64,000 bases of DNA from Bacteroidales bacterium UBA3843 (lineage in GTDB: Bacteria; Bacteroidota; Bacteroidia; Bacteroidales; Paludibacteraceae): contig DGHR01000010.1 of the NCBI GenBank assembly GCA_002392745.1, positions 15,345 through 79,344 of the forward strand, read 5' to 3'. Below, one piece after another: positions 9,295 to 18,896 of the stretch. The translations under genes were made by a program, and so were the position numbers. A model generated the notes under the pieces. It saw only the letters and a list, made by a program, of their open reading frames with translations, was not told the DNA's origin and made no database searches. Within the stretch, counting starts at the first letter, position 1. Every line of letters begins with the position of its first letter.

Positions 9295-11027
9295 TTGTGG
9301 TAGCGTTTAATAGGTTTTTTATACCAGAAAAAGTACTGGTTCTGTTGTTTCTTTTCCGCATCCGTCCGTGCGACATACACCTGTTTGCCCGTATAGGGAT
9401 TGATGCCGGTATAGAACATCGTTGTGGACAGTGTCATCGGCGTCGGTGTAAAATCCTGCACCTGCTCGGGATGGTAGTGCATCTTGCGTGTCTCGTCGGC
9501 GAGCATCTGCATATCACGGTTGGTACATCCGGGATGCGAGGAGATGAAATATGGAATCAATTGTTGGTTCAAGCCCGCCTCTTCGTTAATACGGAGAAAT
9601 AGATTGCGGAAACGCATATAGTTCTCCCAGGAGGGCTTGCGCATCAGTTTCAACACGCTGTCCGAGCAGTGTTCAGGAGCGACCTTCAGCCGTCCTGATA
9701 CATGGCGTGTTATCAATTGGCGCGCATATTCATCACTCATCAAATCATAGCGGATTCCCGAACCGACAAATGCATGTTTGACATACGGCAGACGGTCCAC
9801 CGTTCTGTATATATCAAGAATCGGGCCAAAGTCCTGATTCAGGTTCTTGCAAATAGCCGGTTGCAGACAACTGGGGCGTGCACATCGCTGACATAGGCTT
9901 GCATCCTTGCCGTGCATAGCATACATGTTGGCAGAAGGCCCTCCCAAATCGCTGATTACGCCATGCCATTCCGGCAACCGGCTCAGACGCTCTATCTGAC
10001 GCAGAATAGACGCCTTCGAACGCGATACAATCTGTTTGCCCTGATGAGCGGAAATAGTACAAAACGAGCATCCCCCAAAACAACCGCGGTGCATACATAC
10101 CGACCATCGAATCATTTCATATGCCGGGATATGTTTGTCCTTGTATTTAGGGTGCGGCGCGTATTGGAAAGGCAGGTCGTAAACAGCATCCAGTTCGTCA
10201 GTGGTCATCGGCAGATAGGAGGGGTTGACAACCACCCAGCGATGGTCAACGGGCTGAACCAGTGCCGTCTGGTGGATCTTGTTTGACTCTATTTCAATCA
10301 GACGGAAGTTCTCGGCATGTTTGCGTTTGTCGCGCAACGCTTCCTCGTGCGAAGCCAACCGGATAGCATCTGCAGGGATTTCATTTCCGTCCGCCGTCAG
10401 AAAGGCTGTCTGTGGTACGGAGCGAAGAGTCGGATTGGTGATTGGTGATTGGTGATTGGTATTGGAAAGCCTGTTTGCTATCTCGGTCATCGGTTTCTCG
10501 CCCATTCCATAGACAAGCAGGTCTGCGCCACTGTCCACCAAAATAGACGGCATGAGTTTGTCCGACCAATAGTCGTAGTGCGTCAGCCGGCGCATAGATG
10601 CCTCTATTCCTCCTATCACGACAGGCACATCCGGGTAGAGTTGCTTCAGGATTCGGCAATAGGTGATGGTGCAATAGTCGGGTCTTGCCCCCGGTTTTCC
10701 CTCCGGCGTATATGCATCGTCTGAACGTCTTCTGCGAGCGGCGGTGTAATGGTTGACCATAGAGTCCATGGAGCCTGCCGAAACTGCAAAAAAGAGTCGT
10801 GGACGGCCGAGTTTCGTGAAATCGCGATGGTCTCCTCTCCAGTCCGGTTGCGGCACGATGGCCACACGGTAACCCGCTGCCTCAAGCGTACGGCCTATGA
10901 CGGCTGCACCAAAAGAGGGATGGTCGATATATGCATCTCCCGTAAAGAAGATAACATCCACCTCATCCCAGTTGCGCAGTTCCAGCTCTTTTCGGGTGGT
11001 AGGCAAATATTTCAGCAGGTCAGACAT
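9291..11027 (-). CDS. ygiQ: YgiQ family radical SAM protein
   Basis: 578 residues. A B12-binding-like N-terminal region (VDVIFFTGDAYIDHPSFGAAVIGR) precedes the radical SAM cluster motif CFGGCSFC around residues 316-323; the C-terminal part carries the usual ISSHPGCT and DFTPTPMTLSTTMFYTG stretches. YgiQ proteins are widespread radical SAM enzymes of unknown reaction. Odd feature: around residues 188-200 an in-frame run of ATTGGTG-type heptamers (10434-10465) encodes TNHQSPITN, a loop that looks inserted. It overlaps the M23 gene downstream by 4 bases. Confidence 0.92.
   Translation of the reverse strand: MSDLLKYLPTTRKELELRNWDEVDVIFFTGDAYIDHPSFGAAVIGRTLEAAGYRVAIVPQPDWRGDHRDFTKLGRPRLFFAVSAGSMDSMVNHYTAARRRRSDDAYTPEGKPGARPDYCTITYCRILKQLYPDVPVVIGGIEASMRRLTHYDYWSDKLMPSILVDSGADLLVYGMGEKPMTEIANRLSNTNHQSPITNPTLRSVPQTAFLTADGNEIPADAIRLASHEEALRDKRKHAENFRLIEIESNKIHQTALVQPVDHRWVVVNPSYLPMTTDELDAVYDLPFQYAPHPKYKDKHIPAYEMIRWSVCMHRGCFGGCSFCTISAHQGKQIVSRSKASILRQIERLSRLPEWHGVISDLGGPSANMYAMHGKDASLCQRCARPSCLQPAICKNLNQDFGPILDIYRTVDRLPYVKHAFVGSGIRYDLMSDEYARQLITRHVSGRLKVAPEHCSDSVLKLMRKPSWENYMRFRNLFLRINEEAGLNQQLIPYFISSHPGCTNRDMQMLADETRKMHYHPEQVQDFTPTPMTLSTTMFYTGINPYTGKQVYVARTDAEKKQQNQYFFWYKKPIKRYHK
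10434..10465. repeat. In-frame ATTGGTG heptamer repeat inside ygiQ
   Basis: Four consecutive heptamers (three ATTGGTG, then ATTGGTA, followed by TTGG). Because 7 is not a multiple of 3 the repeated DNA reads as a non-repetitive peptide. The same motif occurs in dnaX (11566-11586) and in intergenic stretches at 19896-19970 and 42569-42655. Confidence 0.85.
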
Positions 11028-11054
11028 CAGTATTTAGTATTCAGACTTCGGACA

Positions 11055-12752
11055 TCAGTCAATTTGCAGGTCAAAGCGGTCTCGCAGAGAGGCGAGTGCA
11101 GGATTGTTTTCTATCATTACCCGGAATTTTTCATCCGCCGTATATGCAAGTTCCTCGGTTTTGTATTCCGCCTGAATGAGTTGTATTTTCAAATGGTCGT
11201 TATGCAGCGTCCGATGGAGTCTGTTCAGCAAATCCGGCATCACTTTGTGCATCTGTTCCATTTGCCAGGGATTCGGCATTTGTATTTGTGCCAAGTGCGC
11301 CTCGATCAGTTGCGGGCTGTAATCCTCTATGAGTTGTTTGATACGTGGCTGGTCTTCAAATCCGTCCGCGAGACCGGCCCACGCTTCGCGGAGCCGGTCA
11401 GCCGAAAAAGGGTCGTTCCGCTCCTCCTTGGGCGCAGCAGAAGTGACAGGGGGTGCGGCTGTTGCAGCAGCGTTGTTTTGCGGAGTCTTAGGCTTAAGTC
11501 CCAGTCCGATTCCCGGCATTTTGGGAAGGTGAACTCCGGCTTCTCCCGACGGGGAGGGGGATGTGATTGGTGATTGGTTGGTATTGCGGGCTGTTGTTGG
11601 AGCGGAAGGCGTGACCGTTTTTGCGGCAGATGCTACCGGTTGAACAGCCGGCTGGGGTTGTCCTCCCAGTTGACAAAGTTTCACCAATGCCAATTCCACT
11701 ATGAGCCGTTTGTTACGCGCCGTACGGTATTGGATGTCGCAGGTGTTCAATACATCGAGAGCTTGGAAAATCCAGATGGGCGAACATACCTGCGCTTGTG
11801 CAGCATAGCGTTGGCGGATGGCATCACTTGTCTCCAGCAAAGGAAGGGTCTGCGGGTCTTTGCTAACCAACACGTCGCGCAGGTGTTGCGCAAGCCCTGT
11901 AACAAACAGTCCGGCATCAAAACCATGCGCCATCACATCGTTAAGGAGCAGAAGCGCCTGCGGCACGTTGTGTTGCTGCGCATATTCGACCATTTGGAAA
12001 TAGTAGTCCGTATTGAGTACGTTGAGTACCTCGATGGTGCGCTGGTACGAAATCTCCGTACCGCAAAAAGCCACCAGTTGGTCGAATATGGAAAGTGCGT
12101 CACGCATACCTCCGTCTGCTTTCTGCGCAACGACGTTGAGGGCATCTTCGGTGACGGAGATACCTTCTTTCTGCGCAACGGATTGCAGGTAAGCAATGGT
12201 ATCCGGTACGGTAATGCGGTTGAAGTCGTACACCTGGCATCGGCTGAGGATGGTAGGCAGGACCTTATGTTTCTCGGTAGTCGCGAGAATAAAAATAGCA
12301 TATGCCGGCGGCTCTTCGAGTGTTTTCAACAGTGCATTAAACGCCCCTGCGGAGAGCATATGCACCTCATCTATGATATATACCGAATATTTGCCTATCT
12401 GGGGCGGGATGCGGACTTGTTCGATGAGAGAGCGGATATCTTCGACCGAGTTGTTGCTGGCCGCATCCAGTTCATGAATATTGAACGAACGCTGCTCGTT
12501 GAATGCGCGGCACGATTCACATTCGTTGCATGCATCATATCCATTTTGCGGATTGAGGCAGTTGATGGTCTTTGCGAAAATGCGTGCGCACGTGGTTTTT
12601 CCCACTCCTCGCGGTCCGCAAAAGAGATACGCGTGTGCCAGGTGATTTTGGCGGATAGCGTTCTGCAACGTGTGTGTCAGGGCCTGTTGTCCGACGACGG
12701 ACTCGAAAGTCTGCGGGCGGTACTTGCGTGCCGATACAATGTAGTTATCCAT
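11055..12752 (-). CDS. dnaX: DNA polymerase III subunits gamma/tau
   Basis: 565 residues. Clamp-loader ATPase: Walker A GPRGVGKT near residue 46, zinc module CLNPQNGYDACNECESC, and Walker B IIDEVHMLS. After domain III a low-complexity linker (Ala/Pro-rich, about residues 370-440) leads to a tau-like C-terminal domain. The linker contains NTNQSPITSPSPSG, encoded in part by the ATTGGTG repeat family, so the linker seems to have absorbed a dispersed repeat in frame. No slippery A-run suggesting a gamma frameshift was noticed. The start overlaps the end of the phosphopantetheinyl transferase gene by 8 bases. Confidence 0.95.
   Translation of the reverse strand: MDNYIVSARKYRPQTFESVVGQQALTHTLQNAIRQNHLAHAYLFCGPRGVGKTTCARIFAKTINCLNPQNGYDACNECESCRAFNEQRSFNIHELDAASNNSVEDIRSLIEQVRIPPQIGKYSVYIIDEVHMLSAGAFNALLKTLEEPPAYAIFILATTEKHKVLPTILSRCQVYDFNRITVPDTIAYLQSVAQKEGISVTEDALNVVAQKADGGMRDALSIFDQLVAFCGTEISYQRTIEVLNVLNTDYYFQMVEYAQQHNVPQALLLLNDVMAHGFDAGLFVTGLAQHLRDVLVSKDPQTLPLLETSDAIRQRYAAQAQVCSPIWIFQALDVLNTCDIQYRTARNKRLIVELALVKLCQLGGQPQPAVQPVASAAKTVTPSAPTTARNTNQSPITSPSPSGEAGVHLPKMPGIGLGLKPKTPQNNAAATAAPPVTSAAPKEERNDPFSADRLREAWAGLADGFEDQPRIKQLIEDYSPQLIEAHLAQIQMPNPWQMEQMHKVMPDLLNRLHRTLHNDHLKIQLIQAEYKTEELAYTADEKFRVMIENNPALASLRDRFDLQID
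11566..11586. repeat. In-frame ATTGGTG-type repeat inside dnaX
   Basis: ATTGGTG, ATTGGTT and GGTATTG lie consecutively, preceded by a GC-rich imperfect palindrome (TCTCCCGACGGGGAGG). On the coding strand this gives the linker peptide TNQSPITS, closely resembling the peptide produced by the same repeat in ygiQ. Confidence 0.75.
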
Positions 12753-13338
12753 AATAAGCTATGCTGTATATATATTTTTCGGTTTCAAAAGTCTGCAGTT
12801 TTCCGTCGAAACGGTCGATTGCGGTCTGCAGTTGTTCAAAAGAAGCGATTCCGGTTCCTTGGCATTTAAGGACAGCCTCTTTTCGTGTCCAAAGGCGTGT
12901 GAAAGCCCGTTCGGGATTTCCGGCCTGACGGATAAATTGTTGTTCCGCCGGATTCATGGTACGAGCGATGAGTTCGGGTTCTGCATGACGTATGCCCTCG
13001 ACGTCGATGCCGACAGGATGGTCATCCAGCGCCACGGCAATCGCTTCCCGGCAATGGCTGATACTGAACTCCGGCGCAGCAGGCATAGAGGGTTTGCCAT
13101 AATCGTTGTATACAAAACTGCGAGCTTTCATCGGGGTTTTATCGAAGTTTTCTGCTACGCTTATCGAGGTTTCCAGCAGTTCAGCCAGCATCAGCCAACT
13201 CTGCAAACAGCAGAATTGTCCGAAGGTATGCTTGTATCGCAACGCCTGTTCGCGCCGCTGCGTGCTGACAAGAGGAATCATCCGTAGCACTTCCGCTTCG
13301 GAACAGCGGTTCATTTCATCAAAAAGTGCGACCTGCAT
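12745..13338 (-). CDS. 4'-phosphopantetheinyl transferase, Sfp type
   Basis: 197 residues from the ATG at 13338; a longer frame starting at 13374 would begin inside the promoter. It transfers phosphopantetheine from CoA to a carrier-protein serine. The two signature blocks are present: HPVGIDVEG (metal-binding GxD) and TRLWTRKEAVLK (W(S)xKE). Medium-length Sfp-type enzymes of this kind in Bacteroidota often serve fatty-acid or aryl-polyene carrier proteins; no carrier gene is nearby, so the substrate is open. It overlaps dnaX by 8 bases. Confidence 0.88.
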   Translation of the reverse strand: MQVALFDEMNRCSEAEVLRMIPLVSTQRREQALRYKHTFGQFCCLQSWLMLAELLETSISVAENFDKTPMKARSFVYNDYGKPSMPAAPEFSISHCREAIAVALDDHPVGIDVEGIRHAEPELIARTMNPAEQQFIRQAGNPERAFTRLWTRKEAVLKCQGTGIASFEQLQTAIDRFDGKLQTFETEKYIYSIAYYG

Positions 13339-13360
13339 AGCGAAGTAACCTTTGCGGCTG

Positions 13361-13391
13361 CAAAGGTACAACAAAAACGCGACATATGCAA
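13361..13391 (-). promoter_or_regulatory. Promoter of phosphopantetheinyl transferase-dnaX unit
   Basis: Minus strand TTGC with ATATGT extension (13382-13391), 19-base spacer, TACCTTTG (13361-13368), 22 bases before the chosen ATG. This placement decides the start at 13338. Confidence 0.75.
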
Positions 13392-13421
13392 GTTTTTAAG
13401 GAGGAAAAATTCCGGATAGTG

Positions 13422-14789
13422 TCATTCCGTGTGGGTCAGGTCGCGGTATCTGCGCGTGGAGACGCGCAAGGCAATACGTGCGTCGGTGAGGTCCGATTGC
13501 GCCTGGGTGAGTGCCATTTGTGCCTGTAGGAGTTCGGCTATAGTGGCTAATCCGGCCTCATAATTGGTCTGCATCTGTCGATAGGCTTCCTGCGCATGTG
13601 CGAGTGTCCGTTGGCGTATCTGCACCAAAGCCTCAGCCGAAGTGAGTTGGTCGTATGCCTGTATATCGCGCAACTGAAGTTGCTGATTGAGGTGGTCGGC
13701 TTGCAGTCTGGCCTGCTCAACAGAGTAATCCAGTTCGCGCAGCCGATGGGCCGTTTCCCACCATCCGGTGAGCGGCACATTGAGTGTCACGAACACGGCA
13801 CCGTTTCCGGTGCGGCTACGGATGCCGTCACGCAAGAGATTGGTTTGGAGATGCCCATAACTGTAGTTCGCCCCGACTGCCAGTTGAGGCAATGCATCTG
13901 CCAAGGCCATGCGGCGTTTGAGTTGTTCCGCCCGCAGTTGCAAATCCAACAAGCGGGACTCCGGAGAGGCAAACGATTGCTGAGGCATAGCAGGCACCGG
14001 ACTCGTAGCGATGGTGTCATCGGCTATCACTATAGTGTCACTTACCTCCAAACCGATAGCTAATGCCAGTGCGCGGCGTGCGAGACGCATACCCGATTGC
14101 AACTGCATCTGACGATGCGCAATATCATCGCGGCGGATTTCCACCTGCAACAAGTCCGCAGGCAGTGCCAGTCCGGCCTCCACGGCCATTTCGACTGTCT
14201 GATAGAGCGTATCCAGAAGTAGGTTTGCGTCATCGATAATATGTTGTTTCTGTGCCAAACCATAGAGCATCCAGTAACTCTCTTCCACTTGTCCGAGCCG
14301 GTCTCGCTGGTCTATTTCCGCTTGCAGTTTGGCAGCCTCGACTCCCACTTGTGCCAGACGGTTACCGGCAACGATTTTCCCACCCATAAAAACAGGTTGC
14401 ACAGCTGTAACACCGGCCGTATATCCGTATTGAAACAGACTAAGTGTGTTATCCAGTCCCAAAGCGGCTCCGTAGTTGCCATAGAGAGTTGTGAGCAAAT
14501 CTCGTACAGAGGCGTTTCCTATATCGTCAATCCCAATCTCCACCAGTGGATGCAATGCATGATAGCCGAACGCCGTAGCACGCACTTGCGGAAAATATTT
14601 GGTCATTGCCTGTGCCTTGACTTCTTCCGCCTTGCGGATATTCAACTCTGCGCGGCGCAAATCGGGATTATTGCGTTTCGCCATCGCGATGCAGGAATCC
14701 AGAGTAAGTGGCGTGGAGGCATTGGTGCGGGCAGACGGCCATATAGCAACGGTCAAAACCGCCAGTAATATGTAAAATCGCGTTCTCAT
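13422..14789 (-). CDS. TolC-like outer-membrane efflux protein
   Basis: 455 residues with an N-terminal signal (MRTRFYILLAVLTVAIWPSARTNA) and the two-fold repeated coiled-coil structure of outer-membrane efflux factors (NPDLRRAELNIRKAEE… and later SYGHLQTNLL…). It forms the outer-membrane channel of a tripartite pump. It is the last gene of the unit, overlapping the upstream RND transporter by 4 bases. In Bacteroidota such factors usually follow the MFP-RND pair, as here. Substrate is not predictable. Confidence 0.9.
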   Translation of the reverse strand: MRTRFYILLAVLTVAIWPSARTNASTPLTLDSCIAMAKRNNPDLRRAELNIRKAEEVKAQAMTKYFPQVRATAFGYHALHPLVEIGIDDIGNASVRDLLTTLYGNYGAALGLDNTLSLFQYGYTAGVTAVQPVFMGGKIVAGNRLAQVGVEAAKLQAEIDQRDRLGQVEESYWMLYGLAQKQHIIDDANLLLDTLYQTVEMAVEAGLALPADLLQVEIRRDDIAHRQMQLQSGMRLARRALALAIGLEVSDTIVIADDTIATSPVPAMPQQSFASPESRLLDLQLRAEQLKRRMALADALPQLAVGANYSYGHLQTNLLRDGIRSRTGNGAVFVTLNVPLTGWWETAHRLRELDYSVEQARLQADHLNQQLQLRDIQAYDQLTSAEALVQIRQRTLAHAQEAYRQMQTNYEAGLATIAELLQAQMALTQAQSDLTDARIALRVSTRRYRDLTHTE

Positions 14790-17700
14790 TTCGGGTCGTT
14801 ATGTTGGTACACTTTCCAGTAAACTACCGGCAGAATAGTTACCGTCAGAGGAAGAGTAAATATCGTGCCAAAGCAAATAACCACACCCATTGGCATCCAT
14901 AGACTGGTATGTGCAATAATCATAGGCAACACGCCCAATGCAGTGGTAGCACTGGTAAGGAATACAGGACGCATTCTTCGCAATCCGGCATGGAATGCAG
15001 CCTGACGGTATGTATATTGTTTGTATCGCCGGCTGTCTTCGGCATACTCGTACATCATGATTGCATTACGCACAATGATTCCAATCAGACTGACAATACC
15101 TAATACAGCAGTAATGGAAATATCCAATTGGAAAATCCACAAACCAAGCATCGCGCCAAACACGCACAACAAGGAACTGGATAGCGCCAACAGCGCCAAT
15201 CCCATCTTGCCGAAATGATAAATCAGCAATGCCAGCATTACTGCCAATGCAGCGACGACACTCCATAAAATCTGAGGAATCATCATTCCGTTGATTTCCG
15301 AGAGACCGCCATAAGTGATTGTTATGCCCTCCGGTGTGGAAGGGATATTTTCATCAATCCATTGCCTCACTTTCCGCTCTGCGTCCACTTGGCTGACATT
15401 TCCCCTCAAATCCGCACCTACGGTAATAGTACGCTGGGCATTGCGGTGTTCCAGCGAAGTGTGATACCATATCGGTTCTATCTCCGCCACTTGGCGTAGC
15501 GGAACCCATACTCCCGGGATTGCAGTGGGCACTTGCAGAGCAGCCAGTTGTTGCGGGCTCATCTGCTCCACTCCGGCAGTATATAGCACTACGGGCAGTG
15601 CATAGTCCTCTTCGTACAGTGTTGTCAGCGTGGCCCCTTGAGTGGCCTGGCGCAAATAGAGCGACAACATGGTTTCCGTGATACCCAACTGGGTGGCTTC
15701 ATCCGCTTTGAGCACGATGCGTGTCGAGGGTGTAATATTGTCGTAATCACAGTGCGCCCATTGCAACTCAGGCATTTGCGCCATGTAATGCAGAATACTA
15801 TCAGCGTAGATTTCCATCTGTCCGTATTCATCCCCTTGTATACGTATCTCAAGCGGATTTTTCACCGCCTGGTAATCCAGTTGTTTAAACCGGGCATATG
15901 CATTGGGGAAATAGTTTTCATACCGGTTGCTATACTCTCGCAAGATCTGTGTGGTAGCCTTGCTGGAACTGGTATTTACAATCAGCTGTGCATAATTGGG
16001 GTGCGCCATCTGGGGCGTGTATGTGGCGTGAAAACGCGGTGATGCCTGTCCGACAAACATCGTTACACTCTCCACACGCGGATCTTCACGCAACATCCGG
16101 GCTAACGAATCTCCCACAGTAGCACTCTCTTCTGCTGTAGCTCCGTCGTTTAGATGTATTTCTACAGCGAAGAACTCGCGCTCCGCTTTGGGCAGCAACT
16201 GCAAATTGAGGCGGGTGAGAAGGAATAGACCGATACCCAGCGAGAGGCCAAGCATGAGCCATATAACAGGGGGGTGGTCAAAGCAATATTGCAGAATATT
16301 CTTGTACGCGTTCTGCAACCATGCAAAAAAACGATTCTGCCAACGCTCAAAGAGCGTCAGTTCCGTCTCGTTACGCTGACGGATAAATCTATAAGACAGA
16401 TAGGGTGTTACCCACGAAGCGTAAAATATACTTGCCCCCAAAGCGAACAGCACGGCCCAAGGGAACAGTTGGACAAACTCGCCCAATGGTCCGGTAATGA
16501 TTCGTGTCATGGGGAAGAACATTCCGCTGATAGCACATGTAGCCAGCGACATCGGAACAAACAACTGGCTGGTGCTTACTACCGCAGAATACCACCGGGA
16601 ATGATGCCGTTCCAGCAGGTTGGTATAGCCGTCTATGACTATCACACTGTCGTCCACAATCATACCCAGTACAAAAATCAACGCTGCCAGCGTAACGGTA
16701 TTCAGTTCTATTCCCGTGATATACATCATTCCGATACAAATGGCTGTACAAACAGGCACACCGGTAGATGCCACCAGCGCTGTGCGTAACGGGAAAAGCA
16801 ACAACATTACAACGATTACCACGATTATCGATATTACGATATCGCGCAGGAATGACAACACGGAATCGTTCACGACTTTAGGCTGGTCGGTAATGCGATG
16901 AAAATGTATATCCGGGGGCAACAAACGCGCCGCATGGCTGAGTTGCTTGTCCACTTCGGCGCCGAAAGCCACAATATTATTGCCCGGCACCATCTCCAGA
17001 TTCAGTATCAGACATGAAGCACCATTATACTCCACATACTTGTCGCTCTGGCGATACCTGCGCTCTATAGTGGCTATATCTTTGAGACGTATGATTGCTC
17101 CGCTGACCGGTTCCGCCCAGATGATTTGTTCTTGCAATTCATATTCAGACTGATAGGGGATAACCACCTGCAATGGTTGATTGCTCTCGCCGGCTCCACC
17201 TATCGTACGCAAGCCTTGCATCGCCATCTGCGCCTGCAGTGCCGATGGGTTGATTCCATATGTGGCTAATCGTTCCGGATCTATGGTCACTGCAATCTCT
17301 TCCGGTTGCTGCCCCATTATTTTCAATTTGCCCATTTCCGGGATTGTCCGCAGTTGGGTGCACACCTGCTTGGCATATTGCTCCAGTTCACGCGGACTGC
17401 GTTCGTCGCTTTCCACGGCAATGAGCAATGACGAGGTATTGCCGAAATCATCAATAACGACCGTTTGCAGCACTCCCGCCGGAAGGGAAGTTTTTTGTAT
17501 TAGGGGAAGCCCTGCGCGTATCCGTGTCCACGCAGCGGCATTGTCCTCCACTGTGTTCCGTATTGTCACGTACACGTACACAATGCCATCCTCGCTTACG
17601 CTGAAAGTCTGTTTCTTGTCTACTTCTTCGAACGAGTTGATGTAGTCTTCCAGAGGAATAGTGACTTGTTGCTCCACCTCCTGGGCCGTTGCTCCGGGAT

Positions 17701-17860
17701 AGATAGCCGCGACTATACCCTGCCGGATTGTAAACTGGGGGAACTCATCTTTGTTGAGTTGCGGCAGTGACCATATTCCGAAGACCATCAGCAACATGAA
17801 TAGTGCAATCACTACTCCATGCTGGCGCATAGCACCTTCTATGTGTTTACGTGTTTTCAC
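14786..17860 (-). CDS. RND-type efflux transporter, inner-membrane pump
   Basis: 1024 residues, the usual length for an AcrB-like RND protein. Twelve membrane segments can be placed, with two large periplasmic loops after TM1 and TM7. The proton-relay Asp pair lies in LGMIVDDSVIVIDGY in TM4. The protein resembles hydrophobe/amphiphile exporters more than metal exporters, because the CusA Met motifs are not evident. It follows the membrane fusion gene by 4 bases and overlaps the outer-membrane gene, so the three form one pump. No regulator is adjacent. Confidence 0.93.
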   Translation of the reverse strand: MKTRKHIEGAMRQHGVVIALFMLLMVFGIWSLPQLNKDEFPQFTIRQGIVAAIYPGATAQEVEQQVTIPLEDYINSFEEVDKKQTFSVSEDGIVYVYVTIRNTVEDNAAAWTRIRAGLPLIQKTSLPAGVLQTVVIDDFGNTSSLLIAVESDERSPRELEQYAKQVCTQLRTIPEMGKLKIMGQQPEEIAVTIDPERLATYGINPSALQAQMAMQGLRTIGGAGESNQPLQVVIPYQSEYELQEQIIWAEPVSGAIIRLKDIATIERRYRQSDKYVEYNGASCLILNLEMVPGNNIVAFGAEVDKQLSHAARLLPPDIHFHRITDQPKVVNDSVLSFLRDIVISIIVVIVVMLLLFPLRTALVASTGVPVCTAICIGMMYITGIELNTVTLAALIFVLGMIVDDSVIVIDGYTNLLERHHSRWYSAVVSTSQLFVPMSLATCAISGMFFPMTRIITGPLGEFVQLFPWAVLFALGASIFYASWVTPYLSYRFIRQRNETELTLFERWQNRFFAWLQNAYKNILQYCFDHPPVIWLMLGLSLGIGLFLLTRLNLQLLPKAEREFFAVEIHLNDGATAEESATVGDSLARMLREDPRVESVTMFVGQASPRFHATYTPQMAHPNYAQLIVNTSSSKATTQILREYSNRYENYFPNAYARFKQLDYQAVKNPLEIRIQGDEYGQMEIYADSILHYMAQMPELQWAHCDYDNITPSTRIVLKADEATQLGITETMLSLYLRQATQGATLTTLYEEDYALPVVLYTAGVEQMSPQQLAALQVPTAIPGVWVPLRQVAEIEPIWYHTSLEHRNAQRTITVGADLRGNVSQVDAERKVRQWIDENIPSTPEGITITYGGLSEINGMMIPQILWSVVAALAVMLALLIYHFGKMGLALLALSSSLLCVFGAMLGLWIFQLDISITAVLGIVSLIGIIVRNAIMMYEYAEDSRRYKQYTYRQAAFHAGLRRMRPVFLTSATTALGVLPMIIAHTSLWMPMGVVICFGTIFTLPLTVTILPVVYWKVYQHNDPK

Positions 17861-17864
17861 TCTC

Positions 17865-18896
17865 CTATTCTTTCACTTCTTCCACCGGACAACCGGCATA
17901 TAATTTTTTGTATCCATCCACAATAAGCGTATCTCCGCTATTCAGGCCGCTCAACAATTGGACTCCTTCGGCACGGTATCCTGCAATTTTAATATTTCTT
18001 CTTTGTGCTCTACCCTTCTCCATCACCCATACGGTAGGTCCTTGGGGTTTCAGCAACACGCAATTGGCGGGGATTACGATATTGGAGCTCCCTTCCGGTT
18101 GATTACATTGAGATAACTCAACTTTACCTATCATGCCGGGCATCAATGCGGCAGTGTTGCCGTCGATGCTTGCAGTAAGCTGATATGTATGTGCCACAGG
18201 ATTGGCCTTGAGACCTTTTTCGGTTACAGTGACGTGGAGGGTATCCGCAATGGCGGGACATTCCAACAGCCCTTCTTGCCCAACCTGAATAGCACGCACT
18301 TCATTCTCCGGGACCGTAAAACGCGCAGTATAAGCAGATATATCCAGGATTGTCAGCACACGGATACCGGGTGCGAGTGTCTGTCCTTTCTGCAGGTCGA
18401 GTCCGGAAATGACACCGTCGCAAGGAGCATATAGTGTACATTCTTTCAGTTGCTGCTGTGCTATTTGATACATTGATTGCGCTTGGGCAAGTCGGGTCTC
18501 TATTTCAACCATTTTCTGGTCCGTAACAGCCCCTTTTTCATGTACCTGTTTAAGGCGTTTATAGCCATCCTGCGCCTGATGCAGAGCCGCTTGCGCAGAT
18601 TGTAGAGCGCTAGCCGCTTGTGCGGTGTCTATGCGCAGTAGCAATTGTCCGGTGCGAACGCGGTCTCCATCCTTGCAATAGATATGAGAGACACGTCCGG
18701 CAGTTTGGATACTGACGGGTGTCTCAGAGAGGGGTTGTATCGTAGCCACATACCGCGATGCAGAGACGGTCTCTTGCGAGGTAACGAGTTGTGTCCTCAC
18801 TCTGACTGGCGCATTATTCGCGGAACGATCGCTATGGCCATTGCATGCCGTAAAAGCGAGTATAAGCAGCGCGGAAAAAATCAGTTCTTTTTGCAT
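17865..18896 (-). CDS. RND efflux membrane fusion protein, lipoprotein
   Basis: 343 residues. Lipoprotein signal with LAFTAC lipobox (Cys18), then the first half of a lipoyl-like domain (VSIQTAGRVSHIYCKDGDRVRTGQ), an alpha-helical hairpin, the second lipoyl half (CTLYAPCDGVISG) and a beta-barrel domain. It links the RND pump to the outer-membrane channel. The gene overlaps the end of the small lipoprotein gene upstream by 16 bases. Confidence 0.92.
   Translation of the reverse strand: MQKELIFSALLILAFTACNGHSDRSANNAPVRVRTQLVTSQETVSASRYVATIQPLSETPVSIQTAGRVSHIYCKDGDRVRTGQLLLRIDTAQAASALQSAQAALHQAQDGYKRLKQVHEKGAVTDQKMVEIETRLAQAQSMYQIAQQQLKECTLYAPCDGVISGLDLQKGQTLAPGIRVLTILDISAYTARFTVPENEVRAIQVGQEGLLECPAIADTLHVTVTEKGLKANPVAHTYQLTASIDGNTAALMPGMIGKVELSQCNQPEGSSNIVIPANCVLLKPQGPTVWVMEKGRAQRRNIKIAGYRAEGVQLLSGLNSGDTLIVDGYKKLYAGCPVEEVKE

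Noticed and set aside
11574..12869. 431-aa frame antisense to dnaX
   Set aside because: Complement of a well conserved gene; no domain or promoter of its own.
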